Source: Pseudomonas baltica
GTDB taxonomy: Bacteria; Pseudomonadota; Gammaproteobacteria; Pseudomonadales; Pseudomonadaceae
Direction: 5' to 3'
Length of the DNA stretch: 64,000 nt
Assembly: GCF_031880315.1 (NCBI RefSeq)
Contig: NZ_CP134771.1
Location: 62,001 to 126,000, forward strand
In this document: piece after piece, positions 41,661-50,045 of the stretch
How the letters are laid out: each line of letters begins with the position of its first letter
Numbering within the stretch: the stretch's first letter is position 1
Notes under the pieces: generated by a model
The model's database searches: none
Seen by the model: the letters and a program-made list of their open reading frames with translations, nothing else
What the model was told of the DNA's origin: nothing
Translations under genes and position numbers: made by a program

Positions 41661-43286
41661 TCAAACGTGGGTGGGCCAGCCGAGCGCCCGGGCGAAGACC
41701 CGATGCGCGGCTGCCAGATCCTTGATCGCATGCCCACGCCAGACCACATGCTGATCGGGGCGCACCAGAATCAACGGCGCGTCATAGACCTTCAGCAACT
41801 CTGGCTGGTCGATACGCAGCACCGTGAACGGCAGATCGCGGCTGCGCGCTGCCTGCTCGAAGTACTCGGCGGTGCCTTCGGCATCGTTGAACACCAGCAA
41901 GGTGAACCAGTCGCTCAGGCAGTCGTACAAGGCGGCGCCGTTGGCCAGATAAACACTGGGCAGCCGTGCGCCCGGGACGGTGGTGGGTACGTAGGCGAGG
42001 GTATCGAGCGGCACCACCGCGCCCGCCTCGGGCACCACGATCGGCGAGTCGGCGTAGATATAGCCCAGCTCGATACCGAAGCTTTCGTTCTCGGCATTGC
42101 CGATCTGGCGGATCTGCTCGCCTACCTGTGCCCGCGCGCTTTCACCCTCGGCACCGGGGGCCTCGAGCCGCTCGTCATAGAGCTTGCCGATCTGCACCCG
42201 CACCTGGTTATGGCGCCCGGAGCCTTCGCAATTGCGCAGCCCTACCGGGCGTCGTTCGACCTCGTAGGCGTGCAGCAGGCCCTCGGCACCAAAGCCGCGG
42301 ACGATGGCGGCGAGTTTCCAGGCCACGTCACACGCGTCGCCGATTCCGGTGTTCATGCCATAGCCGCCCGTGGGAATGTACTGATGCGCGGCATCGCCGG
42401 CGATCAGCACCCGGCCTTTGCGGTACTGGTCGGCCACCACCAGATGCGGCACCCAGGCATTGGCCACCAGCACCTGATGGGGGATGTCGACGCCGGTAAA
42501 TCGGCGAATCAGCGCCGACGGATCGGGGCTGCCCAGGGCGCTGTCCGGGAAGCGCGTGTGCAGGGTCCAGGTGTCCTTGTCGTTCTGCGCGATCAGGGTG
42601 CCGTGGACCGACTGGTAGTGCCAGGCGAAGCCCCAGCGCTGCAGCACTTCGCGGGCATCGGACTTGAAGTGGGTCATGAAGCGCTGCATGACGTTTTCCT
42701 GGCCCGAGAGACCGATCTCCAGGCACCGGCGGACCTGACTGCCACCGCCGTCACAACCCACCACAAACCCACAGCGAAGCGTCTCGACGCGGTCATCGGC
42801 GCGGTGGCGCAAGGTCACCGTCACGCCTTGCGCGTCTTGCACCAGGTCGACCAGTTGCACGCCGAAGCGCACATCGATCAGCGGCGCTTGGTCGATCGCA
42901 CGCTTGAGCACCGGCTCGATCTCGACCTGCGAAACCCGCATCGGTGCTTCGAGAGGCTGACTGCCGTCGTTGTGCGCCTGGATGCGCGCGTAGGCCTGGT
43001 CCACCGTGGCGTAGCGAAAGCGCTGCAGCTCGTGACCGGCAAACGAGGTGATCCACGACACATCGAACGGATGATCGGGCGCCACGGCCGCGGCGCGCAG
43101 TTGCGGGACGATGCCGATGCGCCGGAACAGCTCCATGCTGCGGGCGTTGGTGATGTCCATTTTCGGGTGGCGGGTGGTGGTGTCGTTGCGCTCGACCACC
43201 ATGCAGCGCACGCCGCGCCGCGCCAGTTCAAGCGCCGTGGTCATGCCGACGGGGCCGCCGCCGGCGATCAATACAGGGATGTTCAT
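41661..43286 (-). CDS. FAD-dependent aromatic hydroxylase (MhpA/PheA type)
   Basis: 541-residue class A flavoprotein monooxygenase. The N-terminal FAD site is AGGGPVGM and the second GD motif is GDAAHQYIPTGGYGMNTG (from Gly297). A C-terminal thioredoxin-like domain of about 150 residues follows, as in MhpA and phenol hydroxylase. ATG 43286 is chosen because the Rossmann motif begins 8 residues later. It ortho-hydroxylates a phenolic ring with NAD(P)H and O2. Followed by the extradiol dioxygenase. Confidence 0.92.
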   Translation of the reverse strand: MNIPVLIAGGGPVGMTTALELARRGVRCMVVERNDTTTRHPKMDITNARSMELFRRIGIVPQLRAAAVAPDHPFDVSWITSFAGHELQRFRYATVDQAYARIQAHNDGSQPLEAPMRVSQVEIEPVLKRAIDQAPLIDVRFGVQLVDLVQDAQGVTVTLRHRADDRVETLRCGFVVGCDGGGSQVRRCLEIGLSGQENVMQRFMTHFKSDAREVLQRWGFAWHYQSVHGTLIAQNDKDTWTLHTRFPDSALGSPDPSALIRRFTGVDIPHQVLVANAWVPHLVVADQYRKGRVLIAGDAAHQYIPTGGYGMNTGIGDACDVAWKLAAIVRGFGAEGLLHAYEVERRPVGLRNCEGSGRHNQVRVQIGKLYDERLEAPGAEGESARAQVGEQIRQIGNAENESFGIELGYIYADSPIVVPEAGAVVPLDTLAYVPTTVPGARLPSVYLANGAALYDCLSDWFTLLVFNDAEGTAEYFEQAARSRDLPFTVLRIDQPELLKVYDAPLILVRPDQHVVWRGHAIKDLAAAHRVFARALGWPTHV

Positions 43287-43342
43287 GGGGCTGCCCTTCT
43301 GTGTGCCTTGGCCTGATTGCAAAACAAGTGCATCACCGGGAT

Positions 43343-44185
43343 TCAGCGCTCGGCGCGCACAGGGTTGACCAAGGTGCCGATGCCGGAGATCTCGACCTCG
43401 ACCACGTCGCCGTCCTTCATGAACACCGGCGGATCACGGAACAGCCCGACGCCCCCGGTGGTGCCGGTGACAATCACATCGCCTGGGACCAGCTCGGTGA
43501 AGGTCGAGCAATACGCGATCAGCGCCTGAACGTCGAACACCAGGTCGCTGATGGGCGCTTCCTGCATGACCTGGCCATTGAGACGTGTCTGCAAGGTCAG
43601 CGCAGCCGGGTCCGCGATCTCGTCAGTGCTCACCATCCAAGGGCCGAAGCCGCCGGTGCTGGGGAAGTTCTTGCCCGGCCCGAACTGCGAGGAGTGACGC
43701 TGAAAATCCCGCACGCTGCCGTCGTTGTAACAGGCATAACCGGCCACATGGTTCAGCGCCTCGCTGGCCGCAATGCGCCGCCCGGCGCGGCCGATGACCA
43801 CCGCCAGCTCGCCTTCGTAATCGAGCTGTTCGGATTCGAGCGGGCGAATGATCGGCTGCCCCGCCGCCACTTGGGAATTGGCATAGCGCATGAACACCAC
43901 CGGCTTTTCCGGCAGCGGCCGACCGGTTTCGGCGATGTGCGAGGCGTAGTTGATGCCGATGCAGAAGATCTTGTCGGGGTTGGGGATGACCGGCAGGTAG
44001 GTTACCTCGCTCAACGCATGGCTGTCGCTCAACAGCGATGGCAGCTCGGCCACGCCCACGGCGGCGATGGCACTGCGCAGATCAGGGTGCTGCTCCAGGG
44101 TCGCGGCACTGGCGACCTTGATCGCGTCCTGCTCGACCACGCCGTAGGTCGCCCGGCCGTTGATTGTCACACTGGCAATTCTCAT
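43343..44185 (-). CDS. Fumarylacetoacetate hydrolase-family protein
   Basis: 280-residue FAH-fold metalloenzyme. The metal site is DYEGELAVVIG with later Asp/Lys residues, and GINYASHIAE and TGTTGGVG are family hallmarks. Members hydrolyse or hydrate meta-cleavage products, decarboxylate oxaloacetate-type acids, or cleave acylpyruvates. In this operon it most likely processes a product downstream of the extradiol dioxygenase. AACAACAA at 44197-44204 lies 12 nt upstream of the start. Confidence 0.9.
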   Translation of the reverse strand: MRIASVTINGRATYGVVEQDAIKVASAATLEQHPDLRSAIAAVGVAELPSLLSDSHALSEVTYLPVIPNPDKIFCIGINYASHIAETGRPLPEKPVVFMRYANSQVAAGQPIIRPLESEQLDYEGELAVVIGRAGRRIAASEALNHVAGYACYNDGSVRDFQRHSSQFGPGKNFPSTGGFGPWMVSTDEIADPAALTLQTRLNGQVMQEAPISDLVFDVQALIAYCSTFTELVPGDVIVTGTTGGVGLFRDPPVFMKDGDVVEVEISGIGTLVNPVRAER

Positions 44186-44196
44186 GGTGTTGTCCT

Positions 44197-44204
44197 TGTT
44201 GTTA
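44197..44204 (-). promoter_or_regulatory. AACAACAA leader motif before FAH-family gene
   Basis: Minus-strand AACAACAA next to the AAGGA ribosome-binding site of the FAH-family gene; Crc/Hfq-type. Confidence 0.45.
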
Positions 44205-44244
44205 TAGGGATTGCAACGTACAGATCACAGCGCCCGGCAGCGTC

Positions 44245-44544
44245 TCAGGAGGCCACCCGCACGCCGTTGAAGAAGGCCATTTTCCAGGGCACCACGTCGA
44301 GCTGTTCGAACAGGCCGGCCTGGGTGAAGGGGTCGCCTGCGACGAAGCGATCGACTTCGGCGCGGGTGTCGAGGTCGATGATGATCAAGCCGCCGATCAT
44401 CACCTCCCCTGCCTCGTCCTGCAGGCCGCCGCTGGCGATCAGTTGCGCGCAATGGGCCTGCAGGTATTGGTAGTGCGCCGCCCGGTGCTCGGCCCGCACG
44501 GCCTGCGCACCGGGCCTGTCCTTGGTGTAAATGGCAAACGGCAT
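44245..44544 (-). CDS. YciI-like small protein
   Basis: 99-residue ferredoxin-like dimeric alpha/beta-barrel (YciI/muconolactone-isomerase-like). The core reads FAIYTKDRPGA, HRAAHYQYL, GGLIIIDLDT and FVAGDPFTQAGLF; the D-P-F-x-x-A-G-L block is typical of YciI. ATG 44544 starts the domain. First gene of the leftward ring-cleavage unit. YciI-type proteins act as small isomerases or dehalogenase-like lyases in some aromatic pathways; the specific reaction here is unknown. Confidence 0.82.
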   Translation of the reverse strand: MPFAIYTKDRPGAQAVRAEHRAAHYQYLQAHCAQLIASGGLQDEAGEVMIGGLIIIDLDTRAEVDRFVAGDPFTQAGLFEQLDVVPWKMAFFNGVRVAS

Positions 44545-44617
44545 CGGGGGTGTCCTCGACAGCAGTGATGGGCAAAACAGCGGGGCCGGTGGCCAAGCGC
44601 TGGTGTCCCTTATGATT

Positions 44618-44636
44618 AACTGACACAAAGTCGCTT
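44618..44636. promoter_or_regulatory. 19-bp dyad, site G
   Basis: AACTGAC-ACAAA-GTCGCTT, two mismatches in the right arm; 74 nt upstream of the YciI-like gene. Confidence 0.55.
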
Positions 44637-44799
44637 TTCAAGCGCTATTTTTTACACCCCCAATCCAAGAAACGGACCCGCGACAAAGGGCTAGTCATTT
44701 CATGACATAGATACTTGTTATATATATCTTTTTACCATTTTGACGAAATCTTTCAGGCGCCCTCTCGACATAAATATAAGCGACCAAGCTTGCGCATAT

Positions 44800-44818
44800 A
44801 ACTGACATAGCGTTATTT
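44800..44818. promoter_or_regulatory. 19-bp dyad, site H
   Basis: AACTGAC-ATAGC-GTTATTT, a perfect left half-site and five of seven matches in the right arm; 55 nt upstream of the amidohydrolase ATG at 44873. Confidence 0.5.
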
Positions 44819-44872
44819 TTGTCGTGACGCGTTCTTCACTCGCCGTCTTCCAACGACAAGGAGATAACTCCC

Positions 44873-46066
44873 ATGACAGCTGCCAGCTACCCGATCTTCG
44901 ATGCCGATCGGCACTTCTACGAACCGCCGGAAGCCTTTCTGCGTCACCTGCCGAAAAAATTCAAAAGCCAGTTCCAGTATGTCGAGGTCAACGGTCGCAC
45001 CAAGCTGGCGGTCGGCGGCGTGCTCACCGATTACATCCCCAATCCGACCTTCGAAGTCGTGGCGGCGCCGGGCTCGCACGAAGCCTGGTATCGCGCCGAC
45101 AACCCCGAGGGCCTGACCTTGCGCGAGATGGCCGGCAAGCCGGTGCCCTCCCAGGCGGCCTTCCACAACGGCGCGGCGCATCTGGCGGTCATGGAGTCCC
45201 AGGGTGTACACGGCGGCTTGATCATCCCGACCCTGGCATCGGTCATCGAGGCACGCCTGCACAACCAGCCCGAGGCCATCGCGGCGCTGTTTCATGCCCT
45301 CAATTGCTGGTTCGAGGAAGAAGTCGGCTTCGCCTATGAAAACCGCCTGTTCCCGGTGCCGATGATCAATCTGGCGGATGTCGATACCGCCGTGGCCGAA
45401 CTTGAATACCTGCTCAGCGCAGGCGCCAGGGTGGTGGGCATTCGCCCGGCGCCGGTGCCCGGTATTTATGGCACTCGCTCCATGGGCTTCAAGGAGTTCG
45501 ACCCCTTCTGGGCGCGCATCGACGAGAGCAAGATCTTCGTCGCCATGCATGTGTCCGACTCGGGCTACGATCAGATTGCCCGTTGGTGGACGGCGGGTGC
45601 CCGCAACAGCGACGAGTTCCGCCCGTTCGAGAAGGAGCCGTTCGGCGAGCTGCTCGACTGGATGGGCCGCCCGATCGCCGACTCGTTGTCGGCCGTCATT
45701 TGCCACGGCGTGTTCGACCGGTTCCCGAATGTGCGCATCGCCTCGCTGGAAAACGGCTCGGCGTGGCTCGAACCGCTGCTCAAACGCATGGAAAACATCT
45801 ACCACAAGATGCCCAAGAGCTTTACCCGCAACCCGGTGGAGACCTTCCGCGAACACATCTACATCTCGCCGTTCTACGAGGACCCAGTGGAAAAGCTCGG
45901 CGAGCTGATCGGCTTCGACCGCATCCTGTTCGGCAGCGACTGGCCGCACCCCGAAGGCATGGCCACGCCGATGGATTTTTTCAAGGACATCAGCAACGTC
46001 AACGAAGCCAACACCCAACGCATCATGAGCACCAACCTGCAGGACCTGCTGACCGGCGTACGCTGA
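44873..46066 (+). CDS. Amidohydrolase 2-family metal-dependent hydrolase/decarboxylase (paralog)
   Basis: 397-residue amidohydrolase-related TIM barrel. The metal motif is DADRHFYEPP, a mid-sequence His is in FVAMHVSDSG, CHGVFDRFP follows and the late metal Asp is in FGSDWPHPEG. AAGGAG lies 10 nt before ATG 44873. It shares architecture with the 1362 enzyme but is clearly diverged. It opens an operon with an SDR, a thiolase and another SDR, suggesting a ring-product step feeding beta-oxidation. Confidence 0.87.
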   Translation: MTAASYPIFDADRHFYEPPEAFLRHLPKKFKSQFQYVEVNGRTKLAVGGVLTDYIPNPTFEVVAAPGSHEAWYRADNPEGLTLREMAGKPVPSQAAFHNGAAHLAVMESQGVHGGLIIPTLASVIEARLHNQPEAIAALFHALNCWFEEEVGFAYENRLFPVPMINLADVDTAVAELEYLLSAGARVVGIRPAPVPGIYGTRSMGFKEFDPFWARIDESKIFVAMHVSDSGYDQIARWWTAGARNSDEFRPFEKEPFGELLDWMGRPIADSLSAVICHGVFDRFPNVRIASLENGSAWLEPLLKRMENIYHKMPKSFTRNPVETFREHIYISPFYEDPVEKLGELIGFDRILFGSDWPHPEGMATPMDFFKDISNVNEANTQRIMSTNLQDLLTGVR

Positions 46067-46106
46067 GCCAGGCGGCTGTCATAACAAGATCGACAAGGAG
46101 ACACCC

Positions 46107-46973
46107 ATGGCATTGCTGAAAGGAAAAGTGGCACTGATCACCGGCGCCGGGCGTGGCCTGGGCGCCGCCTACGCCAGGCTGCTGGCTGAAGAAGGCGCAG
46201 CGGTGGTCATCAACGATATCGGCAAGGACGCCCACGGGCGCTTTCTGGCCGACAACGTCGCGGCCCAGATCATCGCGGCCGGCGGCAAGGCGGCGGCGCA
46301 CACCGCGGACATTTCCGAGGTCGCCGGGGGCCAGTCGCTGCTGGACACCGCTCTGGAGGCTTTCGGCGCCGTCGATATCCTCATCAACAACGCCGGCATT
46401 CTGCGCGACAAGTCACTGCTCAAGCTTGAAGAAGCCGATTGGGATCTGGTCCTCAAGGTCAATCTCAAGAGCGTCTACGCGGTGACCCGGCCGGCCTTCA
46501 CCTGGATGAAAGAGAACGGCCGCGGCGGCGTGATCGTCAACACCTCGTCGGTGTCGGCGCTGGCAGGCAATTTCGGGCAGAGCAACTACGGCGCGTCCAA
46601 GGGCGGCGTCTGGGCGTTTTCCAACGTGCTCACCGAAGAAGGCCGCAAGTACGGCATTCGCGTGTGGACCCTGGCGCCAGCAGCGCTCTCGGCCCTGACC
46701 GAAGGGCTGATGAGCGATGAGCTCAATGCCCTGCTGGCCCCCGAACACGTGGCCCCCGCGGTGCTGTACATGGTCAGCGAGCTGTCGGGACAGCGTACCG
46801 GCCATTGCCTGTTCGCCTCGGGTCAGGGCATCCGCGAATTGAAGCTGGTCGCAGCCGAGGGCATCCCCGGGCGCGGCAAGGACGCCAGCCTCGACGCCTA
46901 CACCCTGGCGGCGCAGCAAGCGCGCATCTTCCGCCCGGAAGCCGCGTTGACGGTGATGGATTTCAGCCAGTAG
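46107..46973 (+). CDS. SDR, MFE-2/17-beta-HSD4-like hydroxyacyl-CoA dehydrogenase
   Basis: 288-residue SDR with TGAGRGLG, NNAGILRDKSLLKLEEADWDLV and YGASKGG (catalytic Tyr/Lys). The segment after NNAG is characteristic of the (3R)-hydroxyacyl-CoA dehydrogenase unit of peroxisomal multifunctional enzyme 2 and related bacterial SDRs. AAGGAG lies 7 nt before ATG 46107. Next to a thiolase, it is well placed to make the 3-ketoacyl-CoA substrate. Confidence 0.88.
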   Translation: MALLKGKVALITGAGRGLGAAYARLLAEEGAAVVINDIGKDAHGRFLADNVAAQIIAAGGKAAAHTADISEVAGGQSLLDTALEAFGAVDILINNAGILRDKSLLKLEEADWDLVLKVNLKSVYAVTRPAFTWMKENGRGGVIVNTSSVSALAGNFGQSNYGASKGGVWAFSNVLTEEGRKYGIRVWTLAPAALSALTEGLMSDELNALLAPEHVAPAVLYMVSELSGQRTGHCLFASGQGIRELKLVAAEGIPGRGKDASLDAYTLAAQQARIFRPEAALTVMDFSQ

Positions 46974-46988
46974 CCCCCACGCCTTTGC

Positions 46989-47006
46989 GGCCACCGCACG
47001 GTGGCC
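46989..47006. other. Intercistronic hairpin
   Basis: GGCCACCG (46989-46996) pairs with CGGTGGCC (46999-47006) between the SDR and thiolase genes. No T-run. Confidence 0.4.
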
Positions 47007-47019
47007 CCTGGAGTTGAAC

Positions 47020-48201
47020 ATGAGCAACAAAGCATTGATCGCCGGCGTCGGCATGGTGAAATTCGCCAAGCCCGGCAAGAACGAAATGTATGACGTGATG
47101 GGTGCCAAGGCAGCATTGGCCGCCCTGGAAGACGCCGGTGTGCCATACTCGGCGGTCCAGCAGGCGTTCGTCGGTTACGTCTACGGCAACACCTGTTCGG
47201 GGCAGACCGCGCTGTACTCGGTCGGCATGACCCATATCCCCATCATCAACGTCAACAATGCCTGCGCCTCGGGCTCGAGCGCGATCTACCTGGCGCGCCA
47301 GGCGGTGCTCAGTGGCCAGGTCGAGGTCGCCCTGGCGCTGGGGTTCGAGCAGATGTCGGCGGGGGCACTGGCGGTCGACGACGACCGCACCCCGATCACC
47401 TGGCGGCTCGACGCTGCGGTGCAGTCCATCTGTGGCTGGGATGACAACGCGCCCCAGGCGCCGCAGTATTTCGGCAGCGCGGGCAACGAATACCTCAAAC
47501 GTCATGGCGGTACGCCCGAGCTGTTCGCGCAGGTGTCGGTGAAGGCGCGCAGCCACGCGTTGCGCAACCCCTATGCGCTGTTCAGCGAGCCGTTGACGCT
47601 TGAGCAAGTCATGACCTCGACGCCGATCTTCGGCCCCCTGACCAAGCTCATGTGCTGCCCACCCACCTGCGGCGCCGCCGCGACCCTGATCGTGTCAGAG
47701 GCCTATGCGCGCAAGCATGGCCTGGGCCAACTGGTGGAAATTGCCGGCATGGGCCTGGCCACCGACGGCCCCGGCAGCTTTGATTCCGGCAGCCTGATCA
47801 ACGTGGTCGGCGACCAGATGGGCCGGATCGCCGCCCGCGAGGCCTACGAGCAAGCCGGCATCGGCCCCGAGGACGCACAGCTGGTGGAGCTGCACGACTG
47901 CTTCGCCCCCAACGAAATCATCAGCTACGAAACCTTGGGCCTGTGTCCCGAAGGCGGCGCGGCGAAGTTCATGGCCGACGGTGACAACACCTATGGCGGG
48001 CGCATCGTCACCAACCCGTCCGGCGGCCTGTTGTCCAAGGGCCATCCGCTGGGGGCCACAGGGCCGGCCCAGATCGCCGAATTGACCTGGCATCTGCGCG
48101 GCAGGGCCGGGGCGCGCCAGGTACCGAACGCGCGCGTCGGCATTCAGCACAACGTCGGCCTGGGTGGCGCCGGCGTGGTGACCGTGCTCAAGCGAGCGTA
48201 A
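47020..48201 (+). CDS. SCPx-type thiolase (catalytically complete)
   Basis: 393-residue thiolase of the SCPx/lipid-transfer group, cleaving 3-ketoacyl-CoA with CoA. Nucleophile Cys82 is in NNACASGSS, His292-Cys294 in ELHDCF, and His342 in KGHPLGATG, so the expected catalytic residues are present. ATG 47020 has GGAG 7 nt upstream. It contrasts with the cysteine-less paralog at 2712. It lies between two SDR genes under the dyad at 44800-44818. Confidence 0.92.
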   Translation: MSNKALIAGVGMVKFAKPGKNEMYDVMGAKAALAALEDAGVPYSAVQQAFVGYVYGNTCSGQTALYSVGMTHIPIINVNNACASGSSAIYLARQAVLSGQVEVALALGFEQMSAGALAVDDDRTPITWRLDAAVQSICGWDDNAPQAPQYFGSAGNEYLKRHGGTPELFAQVSVKARSHALRNPYALFSEPLTLEQVMTSTPIFGPLTKLMCCPPTCGAAATLIVSEAYARKHGLGQLVEIAGMGLATDGPGSFDSGSLINVVGDQMGRIAAREAYEQAGIGPEDAQLVELHDCFAPNEIISYETLGLCPEGGAAKFMADGDNTYGGRIVTNPSGGLLSKGHPLGATGPAQIAELTWHLRGRAGARQVPNARVGIQHNVGLGGAGVVTVLKRA

Positions 48202-48257
48202 GCCAGTACGGGCGGCGCCGCTCAACGGTTGCCGCCCTCCTTCGTGAGGTGTTGCGC

Positions 48258-49076
48258 ATGACTCCATCCGACATTCTGCTGACCGGCCAGGTGGCCATCG
48301 TCACCGGTGGCGCCAACGGTATCGGCGAGGGCATCGCTCTGGCCCTGGCGCGCTTTGGCGCCGACGTGGTGATCGGCGACCTTGACCAGGCCAAGGGCGA
48401 AGCGGTGGCGCAGGCCATCCGTACGCTGGGTCGGCGCGCCTTGCTGGTGCCCACCGACTGTACCGACACCGAACAGGTCCAGCGCCTGGTAGACCTGGCC
48501 GTGGAGCACTTCCAACGGGTCGACATCCTGGTCAACAACGTGGGCGGGACCCGGCAAGTGAAATTCATGGACCAAGGCGAGCGTAGCTGGCGCAAGCACA
48601 TCGACCTCAATCTGGTCAGCATGCTGGCCGCGACCCAGGCGGCCGCACGAGTGATGATCGCCGGCGGCCGCGGCGGCACCCTCATCAATATCGCCAGCAG
48701 CGAGGGCCTGCGTGCGGCGCCGGGCTATTCGGTATACGCCGCCTGCAAGGCCGGGATGATCAGCTTCACCCGCACCTTGGCACTGGAGCTCAGCGAGCAC
48801 CGCATCCGCGTATTCGCCCTGGCACCGGACATGTTGCTGACGCCCGGCCTGCAGCCTTTTTACGACGCCGCCACGCCCGCCCAGGCCGCCGCCCGGGACC
48901 GCTACATTCCCCTGGGGCGGCTGGGCAGCGTCGAAGAGATCGGCGGCGTGGCGGTGTTTCTTGCCTCGCCCATGGCCAGCTACCTGACCGGCATCACCCT
49001 TTCGGTGGACGGTGGCACCATTGCCTCCAGCGGCTGGTCGCGGGCCGAAGACAACAGCTGGGCGCTGTTCCACTGA
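48258..49076 (+). CDS. Short-chain dehydrogenase/reductase
   Basis: 272-residue classical SDR with TGGANGIG, NNVGG in place of NNAGG, and YAACK as catalytic Tyr/Lys. The Asp in IGDLDQ favours NAD(H). ATG 48258 has GAGG 9 nt upstream. Last gene of the 44873-49076 unit. Likely hydroxyacyl-CoA or ring-alcohol dehydrogenase. Confidence 0.88.
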   Translation: MTPSDILLTGQVAIVTGGANGIGEGIALALARFGADVVIGDLDQAKGEAVAQAIRTLGRRALLVPTDCTDTEQVQRLVDLAVEHFQRVDILVNNVGGTRQVKFMDQGERSWRKHIDLNLVSMLAATQAAARVMIAGGRGGTLINIASSEGLRAAPGYSVYAACKAGMISFTRTLALELSEHRIRVFALAPDMLLTPGLQPFYDAATPAQAAARDRYIPLGRLGSVEEIGGVAVFLASPMASYLTGITLSVDGGTIASSGWSRAEDNSWALFH

Positions 49077-49085
49077 CCCCACACA

Positions 49086-49106
49086 GCGGGCCACCCGGTA
49101 GCCCGC
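49086..49106. terminator. Short hairpin between convergent genes
   Basis: GCGGGC (49086-49091) pairs with GCCCGC (49101-49106) in the 37-bp gap between the SDR and MaoC genes. No T-run, modest stem. Confidence 0.4.
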
Positions 49107-49113
49107 GCCTCGA

Positions 49114-49983
49114 TTACTCGGTGTATTCCACCAGACCGTTGTTCAGCACCACCACATCGCGCTCCACCACCTTGACCCTGAACGCCGCGCGCCCCGGGCC
49201 CTGGCGCCAGACTTCGGTGCGCAGGGTTTCGCCGGGGAACACCGGCGTCGCAAACCGCAGGTCGAAACGCCGCAGCCGCGCAGGGTCGTTGCCGCACAGC
49301 AGTTTGAGCACCGCGCGGCCGGCAATGCCGTAGCTGCACAAGCCATGCAGGATGGGCCGGTCGAAGCCGGCCTGGCGCGACAGGCGTGGGTCGATGTGCA
49401 AGGGGTTGGCATCCCCCGAGAGGCGATAGAGCACCGCCTGCTCGGGGCGCGTGATCAGATCAAGGGACAGATCCGCCGGCCGGTCGGTCGGAACGGCATG
49501 GGGCACCGGCGCGCCTTGTGCACTGCCACCAAAACCACCGTTGCCGCGCAGGAACACGGTGTAGCCGACCGTGGCCAGCAAGGTCCCGCTGGATTGCTCG
49601 TGCAGGGTACGGGTCAGGTAGATGACGGCGCCCTTATCGGCGCCCTTGTCGTAGATTTCCTCGATGCGCGTGCGCCCGACCACCGTGCCGCTGGTAGGCA
49701 GCGGTTGATGCAGGGTCAGGAACTGCTCGCCGTGCAGCACCTTGTTGATATCGATGCCGGTCGCCGGGTCGGCCATCCAGTTGGGCCCGTCACCAAGAAT
49801 GGCGGGCAGCGTCGGCAGGGCCTTGAGGCCTTGTTCGAACACAAAGCACAGGTCTTCATCGGCCACGGGGTTGGTGGTGGCCGCGCCCACGCCGAGCGCG
49901 TAGAGCAGGGTATCGCGGGTGCTGAAAGGGTGAACCTGTTCGGGGATCGGCCAGTGTTTTATTCGGGTGTAATCGAGTGCCAT
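49114..49983 (-). CDS. MaoC-family enoyl-CoA hydratase 2
   Basis: 289-residue double hot-dog hydratase of the MFE-2 type, adding water to trans-2-enoyl-CoA to give the (3R)-hydroxyacyl-CoA. The hydratase-2 motif is intact: SGDANPLHIDP, followed by GFDRPILHGLCSYG. It pairs functionally with the (3R)-type SDR at 46107. A related protein lacking this motif is at 31760. The dyad at 50027-50045 lies 44 nt upstream of the ATG. Confidence 0.92.
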   Translation of the reverse strand: MALDYTRIKHWPIPEQVHPFSTRDTLLYALGVGAATTNPVADEDLCFVFEQGLKALPTLPAILGDGPNWMADPATGIDINKVLHGEQFLTLHQPLPTSGTVVGRTRIEEIYDKGADKGAVIYLTRTLHEQSSGTLLATVGYTVFLRGNGGFGGSAQGAPVPHAVPTDRPADLSLDLITRPEQAVLYRLSGDANPLHIDPRLSRQAGFDRPILHGLCSYGIAGRAVLKLLCGNDPARLRRFDLRFATPVFPGETLRTEVWRQGPGRAAFRVKVVERDVVVLNNGLVEYTE

Positions 49984-50026
49984 CAGGGGCTCCTAGCTGC
50001 GCTGCGAGCGCATTTTTGTTCGATTT

Positions 50027-50045
50027 AGCTGACCATTAGTCAGTT
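50027..50045. promoter_or_regulatory. 19-bp dyad, site I
   Basis: AGCTGAC-CATTA-GTCAGTT, near-perfect inverted repeat. It overlaps the last codons of the hydrolase gene (ends 50040) and precedes the MaoC gene, indicating a separate MaoC promoter. Confidence 0.75.

Larger units (their letters stand above)
44545..44872. promoter_or_regulatory. Divergent promoter region with two dyads
   Basis: 328-bp gene-free space between the ring-cleavage unit and the amidohydrolase unit. It is AT-rich in the middle (44690-44770) and carries dyads at 44618-44636 and 44800-44818, one for each direction. No further gene is seen. Confidence 0.6.
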
